Origin: Ariolimax columbianus
Lineage: Eukaryota > Mollusca > Gastropoda > Stylommatophora > Arionidae
Reading direction: 5' to 3'
DNA: 64,000 nucleotides
Assembly: GCA_036924085.1 (NCBI GenBank)
Contig: JAVGWX010000011.1
Coordinates: 26,901,976-26,965,975, forward strand
The notes beneath the pieces are model-generated. The model did no database searches. It saw nothing but the letters and a program-made list of their open reading frames with translations, and was not told the DNA's origin. A program made the translations under genes and the position numbers. Positions 21,479-32,459 of the stretch are shown piece by piece. The stretch's first letter is position 1, and each line of letters opens with the position of its first letter.

Positions 21479-21824
21479 ATACTGAGACGCTAGTCCAGTC
21501 AGGCACAACATACTTATTAGGATGTCCCGTCAGGGTCAGGCACAATTCACTGACCATGACCACAATCTCTCTTCTATGTAGTGTTCCCTGGAAACAGGCT
21601 GTTTTCAGGCAGCCTGGCTGACGAGGTGTGGATCGATGTGATCCCCATAGTATTGATCACCACGCAGATGAAGCCAAGTATAGCATAACCGCCTGGAGGG
21701 CCGCAGGCCACCTTCATCAGCATGCTCGGAATGTGAGGAAAGCTACTACAACCCGCCACTTAGAGTCCTTTTTAAGGCACACAAAAGAGTAAACTTACTC
21801 ATTGTGGGCATTCGAAACAACAAC
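21479..21824 (-). repeat. SINE-C copy with TSD
   Basis: Complete copy from ACTGAGACGCTAGTCCAGTC to GGCATTCGAAACAACAAC. The flanks ATTCTGTCCTGCAGG (21464-21478) and ATTCTATCCTGCAGG (21825-21839) form a 15-bp TSD with one mismatch. Confidence 0.92.
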
Positions 21825-21895
21825 ATTCTATCCTGCAGGGATGCCAAGTAATGTGGTGATCTCATGAAATAAAAATAAAATAATGCTTTGCCTGG

Positions 21896-21918
21896 AAGAA
21901 GAGGGGGAGGGGGAGGGG

Positions 21919-21979
<61 letters not shown>
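21896..21979. repeat. G-rich/(GA)n microsatellite
   Basis: GGGGGAGGGGGAGGGGGG followed by about 28 GA units. Confidence 0.95.
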
Positions 21980-21984
<5 letters not shown>

Positions 21985-22139
21985 AGTTAAAAGGTAGTGG
22001 GAATAGAAAGTTGAAGGTGTGGGTTGAGAGGATGAGAAAGACAGGGAGGTAGAGAGAAAGAGAGACCCTACAGAATGATCTATTCTGAGATTACAAGCCC
22101 CTACAAGTTATTTAAGTTATCTGAAGTAGTCAATCCTTT

Positions 22140-23350
22140 TTCTCTGTGGCTTAACTACTTATGTATATGGCCTAGTTCCTTATCTCTGTGACCTAGTTCC
22201 TTGTGTATATGGCCTTGTTCCTTATCTCTGTGAGCTAGTTCCTTGTGTGTATGGCCTTGTTCCTTGTGTATGTGACCTATTTCCTTGTGTATGTGACCTA
22301 GTTCATTATGTATATTGCCTAGCTCATTGTGTCTGTGACCTAGTTCATTATGTCTGTGACAGAGTTCCTCATTTATGTGATTTAGTTCTATGCATGTGAC
22401 CGAGTTCCTCATTTATGTGATTTAGTTCAATGCATGTGACCCATTTCCTCATTTATGTGATTTAGCTCTATGCATGTGACCGAGTTCCTCGTTTATGTGA
22501 TTTAGCTCTATGTATGTGACCCAATTCCTCATTTATGTGATTTAGCTCTATGTATGTGGCTTAGTTACTCATTTATGTGATTTAGCTCTTTGTATGTGGT
22601 TTAGTTACTCATTTATGTGATTTAGCTCTATGTATGTGACCCATTTCCTCATTCATGTGATTTAGCTCTATGTATGTGGCTTAGTTACTCATTTATGTGA
22701 TTTAGCTCTTTGTATGTGGTTTAGTTACTCATTTATGTGATTTAGCTCTATGTATGTGACCCATTTCCTCATTTATGTGATTTAGCTCTTTGTATGTGGC
22801 TTAGTTATTTATGTGATTTAGCTTGATGTATGTGGCTTAGTTACTCATTTATGTGATTTAGCTCTATGTATGTGGCTTAGTTACTCATTTATGTGATTTA
22901 GCTCTATGTATGTGGCTTAGTTACTCACTTATGTGATTTAGCTCAATGCATGTGACCCATTTCCTCATTTATGTGATTTAGCTCTATGTATGTGGCTTAG
23001 TTACTCATTTATGTGATTTAGCTCTATGTATGTGGCTTAGTTACTCATTTATGTGATTTAGCTCTATGTATGTGGCTTAGTTACTCATTTATGTGATTTA
23101 GCTCTATGTATGTGGCTTAGTTACTCAGTTATGTGATTTAGCTCTATGTATGTGACCCATTTCCTCATTTATGTGATTTAGCTCTATGTATGTGGCTTAG
23201 TTACTCATTTATGTGATTTAGCTCTATGTGTGTGACCCATTTCCTCATTTAAGTGATTTAGCTCTATGTATGTGACCCAGTTACTCCTATGTGTGACCGA
23301 GTTCCTCATTTATGTGATTTAGCTATATGTATGTGGCTTAGTTCCTCATT
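22140..23350. repeat. 40-bp minisatellite, about 1.2 kb
   Basis: About 30 units of TTTATGTGATTTAGCTCTAT plus GTATGTGGCTTAGTTACTCA, with variants ending GACCCATTTCCTCA. Higher-order alternation of the two endings is visible between 22600 and 23280. The left 200 bp is diverged (GTTCCTTGTGTATATGGCC). Confidence 0.95.
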
Positions 23351-23359
23351 TATGTAATA

Positions 23360-24155
23360 ATGATAGAAATACACAACACCCATTGATAAATCCACTTACC
23401 CAACACCAACACACACCACAACACCCATTCATATGTCCACTTACCCAACACCAACCCCAACACCCATTCATATGTCCACTTACTCAACACCAACCTCAAC
23501 ACCCATTCATATGTCCACTTACCCAACACCAACCCCAACACCCATTCATATGTCCACTTACCCAACACAAACCCCAACACCCATTGATAGATCCACTTAC
23601 CCAACACCAACACACACCCCAACACCCATTGATAGATCCTCTTACCCAACACCAACACACACCCCAACACCCATTTATATGTCCACTTACCCAACACCAA
23701 CACACACCCCAACACCAATTCGTATGTCCACTTACCCAACACCAACACACCCCCCAACACCCATTGATAGATCCACTTACCCAACACCAACACACACCCC
23801 AACACCCATTGATAGATCCTCTTACCCAACACCAACACACACCCCAACACCCATTCATATGTCCACTTACCCAACACCAACACACACCCATTGATAGATC
23901 CACTTACCCAACACCAACACAACACCCATTCATATGTCCACTTACCCAACACCAACACACACCCATTGATAGATCCACTTCCTCAACACCAACACACACC
24001 CCAACACCCATTGATAGATCCACTTACCCAACACCAACACACACCACAACACCCATTCATATGTCCACTTACCCAACACACACCACAACACCCATTGATA
24101 GATCCACTTACCTAACACACACCACAACACCCATTCATATGTCCACTTACCAAGA
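23360..24155. repeat. C/A-rich minisatellite, sense strand rich in GTAAGT
   Basis: About 20 units of 37-45 bp, CACCCATTGATAGATCCACT plus TACCCAACACCAACACACAC, with an alternative TTCATATGTCC segment. In gene sense nearly every unit reads GGGTAAGTGG or GGGTAAGAGG. Long open frames on both strands are repeat artefacts. Confidence 0.95.
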
Positions 24156-25520
24156 TTTGAACATAAACTAGACCCATACCTCCCAATGCCTATTTCCCCA
24201 TCCCTGACAACATCCTGGACTCACATTTGAGGAGGAAAGGTTTGAACCACTATCTAGTAACAATGCATGGTGATAGGCGGCTAAGGAGGGTTGTGCGTGG
24301 AATCAGCAAACTCATTTAAAACACAAAGTGCTACAGAAACCACTACAGCAAGAGCACATACATCTTTTGGCAGAGGCTTCCTGCAAGCAGGCCAACTTAT
24401 TTGATCTGACTACCTCCACAGAACACAGAAATAAGCCACAACATGCATCTCAAAATCCTTCCGCCACAAATTCTATTTATAACGTTCATTTTCAAATAAG
24501 GCATTCATCTTCATCTCCTTGTATCCTCGATGAACGACTGGCAGTGGTCAGTGAACATCATGCCTGATATCTTCTTCTATGGCAGTAAAGAACTCCGAAA
24601 TTCCCTCCACTTCACCCGGTCTGAGGCCATCCTTTATATAGTGTCCCTGCTCATAACTTCTATTTTGGATTCTATGGATCTTCACAGAGTTGAACTAGGT
24701 TAGCCTCTCTTTCGCGTTCCCTCTGAGGTACACAGCATGGCAGATCTGATGACAATATGTCTCTTCTGAGGTCATTGCTGATCCGATTACAGCATCGTCA
24801 AGTTATGACGCTGGTATCTTTTATTGGTTGCTCCGGGTAAGCAGTGGCTTGAAATTGTGAGGTTTTTTGACCATTAACATTCATTTTTTTTTCCATAGCT
24901 GGAGAGACTTACATGGCTGAGGAATAAGGGTTACTGGTTTCAGCTTACGTGTAGGTAAGATTTTCCACCCAGGTCCTCCCATCTGTGTTCTTTGAGAGTC
25001 AAATACGGAACATAAGATGGAATCAAATGTTCAGAGATGCGTGTGCTGTTCTCAGTTGGTTCTCATTTGATATGAACGTAGCAATTGTGTGGATTAGACA
25101 GTTGTCCACTGTAACACTGATTACCTTGTCTGTGATACTTGCCATTCCTCATATCGTGTGACATTTCATAGTCAAGATGCGCTAATGAATTCCCAGCTGC
25201 AATTGACTAGTTATTCAGTTGTGATTGATGACATTTTTGTGATTTGTATATTTGGTTATTGAACATCATCACAATTTGGCTGGATTAACTTTGCTGTCTT
25301 CTGTGGGTTTCAGGCAAGACGGATTAATCATAGTGCGTCTGTCACTATGTGGGTGGCTCTGACTTTCACTGTACGACAACACTTTGTGAATATCTGGAAC
25401 ATTATTTGGTACTTAAGTTTCCTGTGCCATTTGTTATGAACATAGAGATTTAGTCCTGGTAATCCTACATTCCAAACCTATTAGATGCCACACCACCACT
25501 GCCTTGCAGGATACCTGTTT
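24156..25520. other. Intronic stretch without recognised feature
   Basis: About 1.3 kb with no supported ORF. One short block (GAGGCCATCCTTTATATAGT to ATAACTTCTATTTTGG, about 24620-24670) resembles 3135-3240 and suggests an old shared repeat. Confidence 0.5.
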
Positions 25521-25524
25521 ACGA

Positions 25525-25690
25525 TAAAGGCTACGGGAGTAAACCCTGAGGAAAAATCTGCATCCTGTACCATCTCCAGTTGTCTTGATAATGTCTTGCC
25601 ACTGGCATAAGGTAGCTCAGAATGAGAGAGTAAGATTGACAAATTGCGCAATCTTCCTCACTTTAATCCAAATCAATGTGCAAGTCACCC
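25525..25690 (+). repeat. SINE-H relative, decayed
   Basis: GTAAACCCTGAGGAAAAATC, CCAGTTGTCTTGATAATGTC and TTGCCACTGGCATAAGGTAG correspond to the SINE-H body at 20060-20130. Confidence 0.45.
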
Positions 25691-25933
25691 ATTTCAGCGA
25701 ACTGAGCAAAAAGGAAACAATTGTCTACACAGGTGAATAGAGAGTAGTCATCATCACAAGTGATAAACAAACATCATACGTGATGGACGAACATCAAACT
25801 GAGACATTAGAAGGAGCTATAAAACACAAAAACATTTTGCTATGCCAATTAAACAGACCATAATATATGCACTAGTTATAATTAGGACTCTATATAAGCA
25901 AAGCAAAATTAAAAGCCATGCAAGCATGCATAC

Positions 25934-26046
25934 GTTAAGAATGAGGACCGTAGAAGGAGGGCGCTTCTTGGGTCCTTTGGCTCGGCCGTACGTCAAGTGA
26001 GTCAGCTTCTGGCCTGCTGGTTCAATATCATCAAAATGAGTGGGAC
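25934..26046 (-). CDS. SH3KBP1/CD2AP: SH3KBP1/CD2AP exon: capping-protein-interaction (CPI) motif
   Basis: Encodes residues 355-392: PTHFDDIEPAGQ, then KLTHLTYGRAKG and PKKRPPST. LTHLTYGRAK plus six residues to Pro385 fits the CPI consensus LxHxTxxRPKx6P, by which CIN85, CD2AP and CARMIL bind capping protein and restrain its capping of actin filaments. The one mismatch is Ala377 in place of the first Pro. HFDDIEP resembles the conserved block preceding CPI in vertebrate members. The acceptor is CTGATAG. The donor is taken as AAC|GTATGC; an alternative ACG|GTCCTC 15 nt earlier keeps the frame but fits consensus poorly. Both leave phase 0. A SINE-A cluster starts about 100 bp upstream. Confidence 0.88.
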
Positions 26047-26144
26047 CTATCAGAAAAATGAGTCAACCAAATATGAAAGGTAATATTGTAAGTTTTCTTC
26101 GTCTTCTGTGTTTGCTCTGAAAAGGACATTGATATTGTGTCACA

Positions 26145-27130
26145 GTTTTGTCTTCTTCTTCGTCATTCGTTCTCAAACTTCCGATATCAAGTCCTTCTTC
26201 TTCTTCGTTCGTTCTCAATCTCCCGCTACCAAGCCCTTTACAGGGCATTGCAAGAAGCAGAATGTAGCCCAGAGAATGTAATGCGTTGTGTTGTAGTTTA
26301 CAGTTTGAATGCGATATTTGCACCTTTCAGTCCAACAATCCGACTTCAGCAGCTGCAAGTACTGAAAAGGGCTTTGCAAGTAGCACGATGTTGTCCAGAG
26401 AACGGAATGTGTTGTGTCGTAGTTTACAGCTTGACTGCGATATTTTTACCTTTTAGTCCAACACATCCAACTTCAGCATGGCATTTTTGGTTACCAGGTT
26501 AGCCTTCCCTCTGGTATCAAGACGCTGAGCTGCAGTGGTCAGCGACCCATAGCTGACTGCTAGCGTCAGGGCCAGCGAACCAGAGCTGCCAAGACCCTTC
26601 TACACCTCCACGCGGTGATCCTGGATAACAGGCTGCAGCAGGGCAGACTGGCTAAAGAGAAGGGATCAAAGAGGGAATGTTAACCCGCTACTCAAAAAAT
26701 GCGTGCTGAAGTCGGATGTGCTGGACCGAAAGGTGCAAATATCGCAGTCAAGGTGTAAACTACAACGCATTCCATTCTCTGGACTACATTCTGCTACTTA
26801 AGCCCTTTCAGGGTTTGGTAGCGGGAGATTGAGAACGAACGAAGAAGAAGCAGCCTTCACTCTGTGATCCCTTCTCCTTAGCCAGTCTGCCCTGTTGCAG
26901 CCTGTTACCCAGTATCACCACGTAGATGTGTGAATTGGTCTTGGCAGCTCTGAGTCGTTAACTCTGATGCTAACGGTCAGCTTCGAGTCACTGATCGCTG
27001 CAGCTCATGCACTGCTCAGCATCTTGATCTTGCCATCCAGAACCACCACAGGTATGGAAGGGTATTGGCAGCTTTGGGTCACTGACCTGCAGCTCATGCA
27101 CTGCTTAGCATCTTGATACCCCCAGTGCAT
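26145..27130. repeat. SINE-A cluster, at least four partial copies in both orientations
   Basis: 26145-26345 and 26346-26505 are minus 3' halves (TTCGTTCTCAATCTCCCGCT; GCGATATTTGCACCTTTCAG). 26510-26860 is a nearly complete plus copy from TCAAGACGCTGAGCTGC to GAACGAACGAAGAAGAAG. 26865-27125 is a minus 5' half. They lie 100 bp upstream of the CPI-motif exon. Confidence 0.85.
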
Positions 27131-27253
27131 TCGACTTCAGCACTCATAAAAAAAAATATATATATACTGTTTTGGAAAATTTTGTCTTACGTAAAAATCT
27201 GTTTCTTTCTTGTTTGGAAACATTTAGATTATATTTAATATTCATATTCTTAT

Positions 27254-27973
27254 TTAAAACCTTTACCACACTTACGTCGCTGCAAAGCGACACGTCACGA
27301 AAATTGCATCGAGTAGGTCGCTGTACGTGACTTACGATGTTGCTGCGCATTGACGGCGTTCTAATCAAGTATAAACAAACGTAGAAATAGTTTGATCCAC
27401 TCCAATAAACAAAACTTTGTAGGTTTTGATTGTAGAGAGTTCGACTTCCGTCATGCTGGGTATAAAAACAATTGCAATTTTGACCATTTCAAATGATTTC
27501 TTGTTTTTCACATGGATTTGAAGATTAGCCCGTTATTGAGAATGGGGAAGTTAAAAGTTTTTGCAACAGATTTTTCTGAGGTAGATCTGTTTAAATTGAT
27601 TATGTAGAAACAATAATTTCGGTTATAGTGGGAACTGACAGATACGGCCATTTCTAAACATTGATAATTCAATTTTGGCGGAATGCTTTTTTGTTCCAAA
27701 GCAAGGGACGCCGAAAGTCGGTGAGTTTATTTGCTCGTGCTGTTTTTCATCTTCATCTTCTTGTATCTCAGAAACTAACACACACACAGCAAAAACATCA
27801 ATACCTACACTGATTATTCTTTATTCATTTATTTCTCTACACACAAAGAAATCATTTATATATACAACAAATGAAAAAGATACAGGCTCTCAAAGTCAAC
27901 AACCTAGAAAAATGTGAAGCTGCGAAAAATAATTCAGTGGCGTAATTTTTAAATTTAGTGTGGTAAAGGTTAA
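27254..27973. mobile_element. PB2: second TTAA-flanked nonautonomous element
   Basis: Left end TTAA(AA)CCTTTACCACACTT, right end TTTAGTGTGGTAAAGG-TTAA: a 13-base inverted repeat bounded by TTAA. Inside are motifs shared by all PB2 copies: TTTTTCTGAGGTAGATCTGT, TGGCGGAATG and ACAGGCTCTCAAAGTCAACA. No transposase is recognised. Confidence 0.8.
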
Positions 27974-27974
27974 T

Positions 27975-28615
27975 GCCCATTTTCTCAAATTTTAATTACT
28001 ACTAATCCCACATCATGGTGCGATACACAGCAGTTTGAGATCCCTAGTACAATTAAAACACTGTGGGACTTGCATATAAAACCATTGATAATAACAAACA
28101 TGGGTATGCTTCATCTCTAGACTACATATCTACAAGTCCTGTAACAATGTCACCACAGTGGATAGTGCCAAACTAAGTATTGGTTGTTATGTCTCAGCTG
28201 TTAACAATTATAATGTCACACTAGAGAAAATGAAGGAAATATTTGGGAGGAATTCTGGAAGCAGTGTGAAAGGCATATAAAATTCTCTTCTTTTACTCCA
28301 TTTCTTAAATGTGAAGATAATTATAATAATTTAATAATCCGAACAACGCCCATCACGTTGATCGTCTATGACCATGATTGATGGTTGAGATCCATGAGGC
28401 GTGCAGTTCTGATGAGGTGTGGGTGATTTGTTGCAGCCAGGTGTTGTATGCTTGATGTCAACAGCCAGGTGCAGGATTTGATGATGCCTGGACATCCTGG
28501 CGGAGGTGAGTCACATGACCGAAGATAGAGAGGTGAAGACAATCCATCATAGAATGACTTTAGTGTTGGCAACAAGGTATTACCAGTGAATTCCAAGTTT
28601 GCGCCTAAGACTGTG
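27975..28615. other. Intronic stretch without recognised feature
   Basis: No ORF or repeat is assigned. Confidence 0.45.
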
Positions 28616-28619
28616 CATA

Positions 28620-29220
28620 TAACTTAACGTCTTTATACTGGTTTAGAAGACTGCAGAGTCTGTATACAACCAGTTTCATTTATATTTCCTTGCTCTAAAA
28701 GCTATGCTCTTCCAATCTATTTTTAAATGGATTATTTGTCCCTGCCTCCACTACTTCCTGTGGCAATGCATTCCAAGCATTCACCACTCTCTGACTAAAA
28801 AAAGATTTCTAATATCTAATCTGGACCTTTCTTTAGTTAATTTGTAGCTATGCCCTCTTGTTCTTGTGGGTGGTTGTATTTTGAAAAACTTTTTATAGTC
28901 TAATTTATCTGTTCCTTTGATTATCTTATAAACCTGTATTAAATCACCTCAAATTCTTCTCTTTTCCAGAGACTGTAGGCCAGTTTTTCTGAGTTATTCC
29001 TCATAACTAATTCTGGAATCCCACTATCAGCTTTGTCACTCTTTTTTGTATCCTTTCCAGCATGTTTATATCTCGTCTACGATACTGACTCCACACCTTT
29101 ACATAGTACTCCAATCTAGGTCTAAACTAATGCTTTATACAGTTTGACTATCACTTCCTTGCTACTATGTTTAATATTTCTTTTTATCATACCTAACAAT
29201 AAGCTTTGCCTTTTCCCCTG
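28620..29220 (-). pseudogene. CR1-like LINE C-terminal relic
   Basis: Minus reading: LIVRYDKKK, YKKE, TGLQSLEKRRI, GDLIQVYKIIKGTD, then TRTRGHSYKLTKERSRLDIR, FLVREWWNAWNALPQEVVEA, PFKNRLEEHSF. The 'LExRRxxGDLIxxYKI...TRGHSxKL...R...FFSxRVVxxWNxLPxxVV' block is typical of the C-terminal end of CR1-like reverse transcriptases. Several stops. Confidence 0.85.
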
Positions 29221-29224
29221 CTAC

Positions 29225-29400
29225 CTGGACTTTGAAGGTTTCAAGACATTTCTTATCTCTTTGCAAAACTGTCCAAGTTTCTGAGCTACACAGAAGGATT
29301 GGAATGGCGCATGATTTGTAAAGATGTTTTGTTTCCAAGGAGAGCATTTACTGGGACTAGAAATATAGAGAGCAACAACCACAACAGTACAGACTTTCAT
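29225..29400 (-). pseudogene. RTE-like LINE fragment
   Basis: Minus reading KHLYKSCAIPILLCSSETWT, VLQRDKKCLETF: the 'PxLLYxSETWTxxxxxxxxLExF' motif, directly joined to the CR1-like relic. Confidence 0.75.
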
Positions 29401-29419
29401 GACTAGGTGCTTGCAGAGA

Positions 29420-30036
29420 ATATCTTCTTCTTCTTCATACGCTGTCAGACGTCAACTTGAATTTGTTAGAAGAAAGGAGCTGTCATTCTGAGGCTGTCGA
29501 CACTACCATAGAGCTTGTCTAGTGTTGGCACTGGTGATGGCCACATGTGCTTTCTCTGGTCCTCGTATGTCGTTAAATTTTGCAGCAGATGTTCAGCAGT
29601 CATTTTCCCTGTACCCCAGGTGCATTCGTCAGTGCCACTTATCTTCAGTTTATTCAATAGATGATACCTCAGTCTGTTGTGGCCTGTGTGGAATCTGAAG
29701 ACCACAACCTGCTCTTTTCTGTTCAACTGGTAGTAGGCATCATTTCTTGTGTAGCCAGTATGTTCTGTTTCCCATTTGGCCATGTATCTGGCCCTAATAA
29801 GCCTTTTGGACTCTTCATAGGTCACACTAGAATCTGGTTGTGGTAGTCTTGCACCTTCTTTTACCAGTCTGTCTGCCTCCTCGTTGCCTTGGATGTTACA
29901 GTGGGATGGAACCCACTGAACCACTACTCTTTTTGGTGCGGACTGCTGGCATAGTTGACAGAGTACTGCTCTTAAATCATTAAGTTCAGTATTTTTCTGG
30001 CTTTTTAGTGCTGTAACCATGGCCAGGGCATCTGTA
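29420..30036 (-). pseudogene. I-like LINE copy 1: RNase H end and C-terminal domain, 5'-truncated
   Basis: Open over 184 codons (29466-30020): TALKSQKNTELNDLRAVLCQ, VVVQWVPSHCNIQGNEEADR (last RNase H Asp region), ESKRLIRARYMAKWETEHTG, FHTGHNRLRYHL, GTDECTWGTGKMTAEHLLQN, MWPSPVPTLDKLYGSVDSLR. It is about 90% identical by eye to the copy at 39340-40490. It ends in a GAAGAAGAAGAAG tail (29425-29440) and is truncated at about 30036, as expected for target-primed reverse transcription. One Cys of the knuckle has become Trp (ECTWG; the other copy has ECPRG). Confidence 0.88.
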
Positions 30037-30205
30037 AACAGTAGAGAATATAAGAATTGCTAAGATAACTAATTTGGAACTGCTGGATGGAACCAGGTAA
30101 AAAGTGGAAGAGGAGGTTAGGAGAAGACATGATGGATAGGACCCACATTTAGTTTTAGTTTAGTTGAAGAATCAACGTCATTGCACACGTTTTAACCCAT
30201 AAGTG

Positions 30206-30554
30206 GTAACGAAAACTAACACCTGGCCAGGCAAAACATACTGATCAGACATGTTAGTCAGGGTCAGGCAAAACATGCTGCCAAGACCATCACCTTGGCT
30301 TCTTCATAGCCCTTCCTGACAAGGCTGTTTTCATGGCAGCCTGGCTAACAAGGTGAGCGATCGACGTTATCCCCGTAGTAGTGAGCAACACACAGATGAA
30401 GCCAAGCATAGCAAAACCGCCTGGAGGACCCCGGTCCACCTTTATCAGCATGTTTGGGATGTGAGGAAAGCTACTGCAACACGCCGCTTAACGTCCTTTG
30501 TAGGGCGCACGAAAAAGTAAACTTACTGATTGTAGGCATTCGAAACAACAACAA
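30206..30554 (-). repeat. SINE-C copy with TSD
   Basis: Complete copy ending ATTCGAAACAACAACAA. The flanks CCCATAAGTG (30196-30205) and CCAATAAGTG (30555-30564) form a 10-bp TSD with one mismatch. Confidence 0.85.
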
Positions 30555-30649
30555 CCAATAAGTGCTCTGTTCTTCTCCACATTTTGGAAGAATCTCAGCA
30601 CAATGCACAAGCTCCGTAGCACTGGTGAGGATACTGTAATAGATTGGGT

Positions 30650-30895
30650 AGACCTTTAACATAATTTTTAATTTTGCTCGGCCAGCAGCGGTCAAACTTA
30701 CTCTTCTCTATTTCCAACTGCCGAGGGATTTTTAACGTGCGTGATGCTGCACACGGGTGTCTAATCTGTACTACCCTAAGATAAAGGAAGTCAGCTGATA
30801 GCATTACAAAGCAGTCTCTGTTCTGGAATCCGAAGGGCAAGAGAAGTAGTGGAAGATCAATACACATATGGACAAATATGACTACATCAATAATG
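30650..30895. repeat. SINE-G fragment (-) and RTE-like tail (+)
   Basis: 30650-30780: CTCTATTTCCAACTGCCGAG and CACACGGGTGTCTAATCTG, SINE-G in minus orientation. 30795-30890: GCATTACAAAGCAG and TTCTGGAATCCGAAGGGCAA, related to 37845-37910. Confidence 0.55.
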
Positions 30896-30929
30896 CCACT
30901 CAAGGTATCGTCAGGGATGAAGAGACAGC

Positions 30930-31530
30930 ACAGTGAATGAGCTGATAGTAACCAGCGATTTATAACTGGCTGCTTGCATCAGTCAGTGAACCAGAGCTAA
31001 CCCAGACCCTATTCTGACATCAGTCAGTGAACCAGGTCTGACCCAGACCCTATTCTGGCATCAGTCAGTGAACCAGGACTGACTCAGACCCTATTCTGGC
31101 CTCAGTCAGTGAACCAGGACTGACTCAGACCCTATTCTGGCATCAGTCAGTGAACCAGAACTGACTCAGACCCTATTCTGGCATCAGTCAGTGAACCAGG
31201 TCTGACCTAGACCCTATTCTGGCATCAGTCAGTGAACCAGATATGACCCAGAACCTATTCTGGTATCAGTCAGTGAACCAGATATGACCCAGACCCTATT
31301 CTGGCATCAGTCAGTGAACCAGAGCTGACCCAAACTCTATTCCGCCTCCAAACGATGGCCCTGGAAACAGACTGCATTAATGGAGTCTGGGTAAGAAAAT
31401 AGGGATAATAGCTGAAAGACTAAGTCAGTACCCAAAAATTCCAACTAAAACCAGACGTGTCTGGCTTTAAACTATGAAACAAAGTCACAATGAACTTTTC
31501 AGGAGAAAGGCCGAAGATGAAGAAGAATCA
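30930..31530 (+). repeat. SINE-B copy with internal 41-bp expansion
   Basis: GAATGAGCTGATAGTAACCA starts the copy. Between 31000 and 31330 a 41-bp unit (ACCCTATTCTGGCATCAGTC plus AGTGAACCAGGTCTGACCCAG) is repeated about eight times. The SINE then continues TGGCCCTGGAAACAGACTGC to GAAAGGCCGAAGATGAAGAA. Confidence 0.9.
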
Positions 31531-31799
31531 TGCAAGATCAGTGTCTAATGCCAGGTAGCAAGAAGTTATCCCTTTTGTTCTACAAATCTATCTGGCCAAC
31601 CTAAGAAAGTGATGTCCCCTGGTTTGTCTTTCGAAATTTCATTTGGCTCTAAGTAATAAGATTTCCTTCTTGCGTCTTACTAGATCTAGGGAAGGTGTGA
31701 CTTGGCTTTTACCTATACTTTTCAAGATAAGATATTAACGTTCTATTATTTTAAGACCTCTAACTAACCTTCAAACGACAATGAAAAATCTTTGGCAGG

Positions 31800-32245
31800 G
31801 CACTAACAAGTAGACCAAATTTAATCTGGGGAACTGCATATTCCCTGTGGCAGCATATGACAGTGAATCTTGGACAATTAACAAAGTGGTAACAGGGAAA
31901 ATTACATCCTTCAAAATTCAATGAGATATAAACGAAGATTGAAAATATCACGAACAGAGAAAATATCTAACAAGGACATATCGCATCCTTGAATTTAGAG
32001 TCCAATTGGTTCTCAATATCGCTGTGTTGAAGAAATGTAGAGTTTACGGTCACGTCAAAAGACGTTAAAAGCTTGAAATGATCGATAATGGAGGGTATGG
32101 TTTCTGGAAAAAGAGAACGAGGTCGACATTGTCGATGCTGAACCCAGGACATAACTCTGACAGTTTGAATTATCCCTGTAGTCGACAAGTTTGTCTGCCA
32201 TAAATCGAATGGAGCAGCCATGACGGAGGGAATGTTCTGGAAAGA
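31800..32245 (+). pseudogene. RTE-like LINE C-terminal relic
   Basis: Plus reading: AAYDSESWTINK, TGKITSFKIQ, KYLTRTYRILEFRVQLVLNI, KCRVYGHVKRR, GKRERGRH, QDITLTV: the 'ALYGSETW...FxGHVxR...GKRxRGRxxxxW' block, with frameshifts. It ends about 20 bp from the exon at 32267-32449. Confidence 0.75.
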
Positions 32246-32266
32246 ATATGTCACATTGGAACTAAC

Positions 32267-32449
32267 CTTCAGAGGAGTTCTGATTTTCTGAGTGGTTTTC
32301 TCTCACAGTGGGCTTGTCTTTCACGGAATTAGGTGGTTTGCTTGGGATACTTGGTTCGGGTTTTGATTCAAGTGACTTTTGGTTCAGAGGTTTTTTACCA
32401 ATAGGTGGAGGTGCTTGAGGCTTTTTACCGATAGAGGGAGGTTGAGATT
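32267..32449 (-). CDS. SH3KBP1/CD2AP: SH3KBP1/CD2AP exon: proline/lysine-rich segment II
   Basis: Encodes residues 294-354 plus one base. It has an internal duplication, PPSIGKKPQAP followed by PPIGKKPLN, then SLESKPEPSIPSKPPNSV and a polar tail ending HSENQNSSE. It is a disordered region of the type found between SH3C and the C terminus in CIN85/CD2AP. The acceptor is TTTGACAG and the donor is AAG|GTTAGT. The next exon completes Gly. The exon lies 8.7 kb from the previous one; the intron holds the nested PB1/SINE/LINE composite and an RNase H LINE copy. Confidence 0.85.
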
Positions 32450-32459
32450 CTGTCAAATT

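Noticed and set aside
23350..24171. Long ORFs on both strands in the C/A-rich array
   Set aside because: Reiterated translation of a tandem repeat open in several frames at once; no unique sequence.
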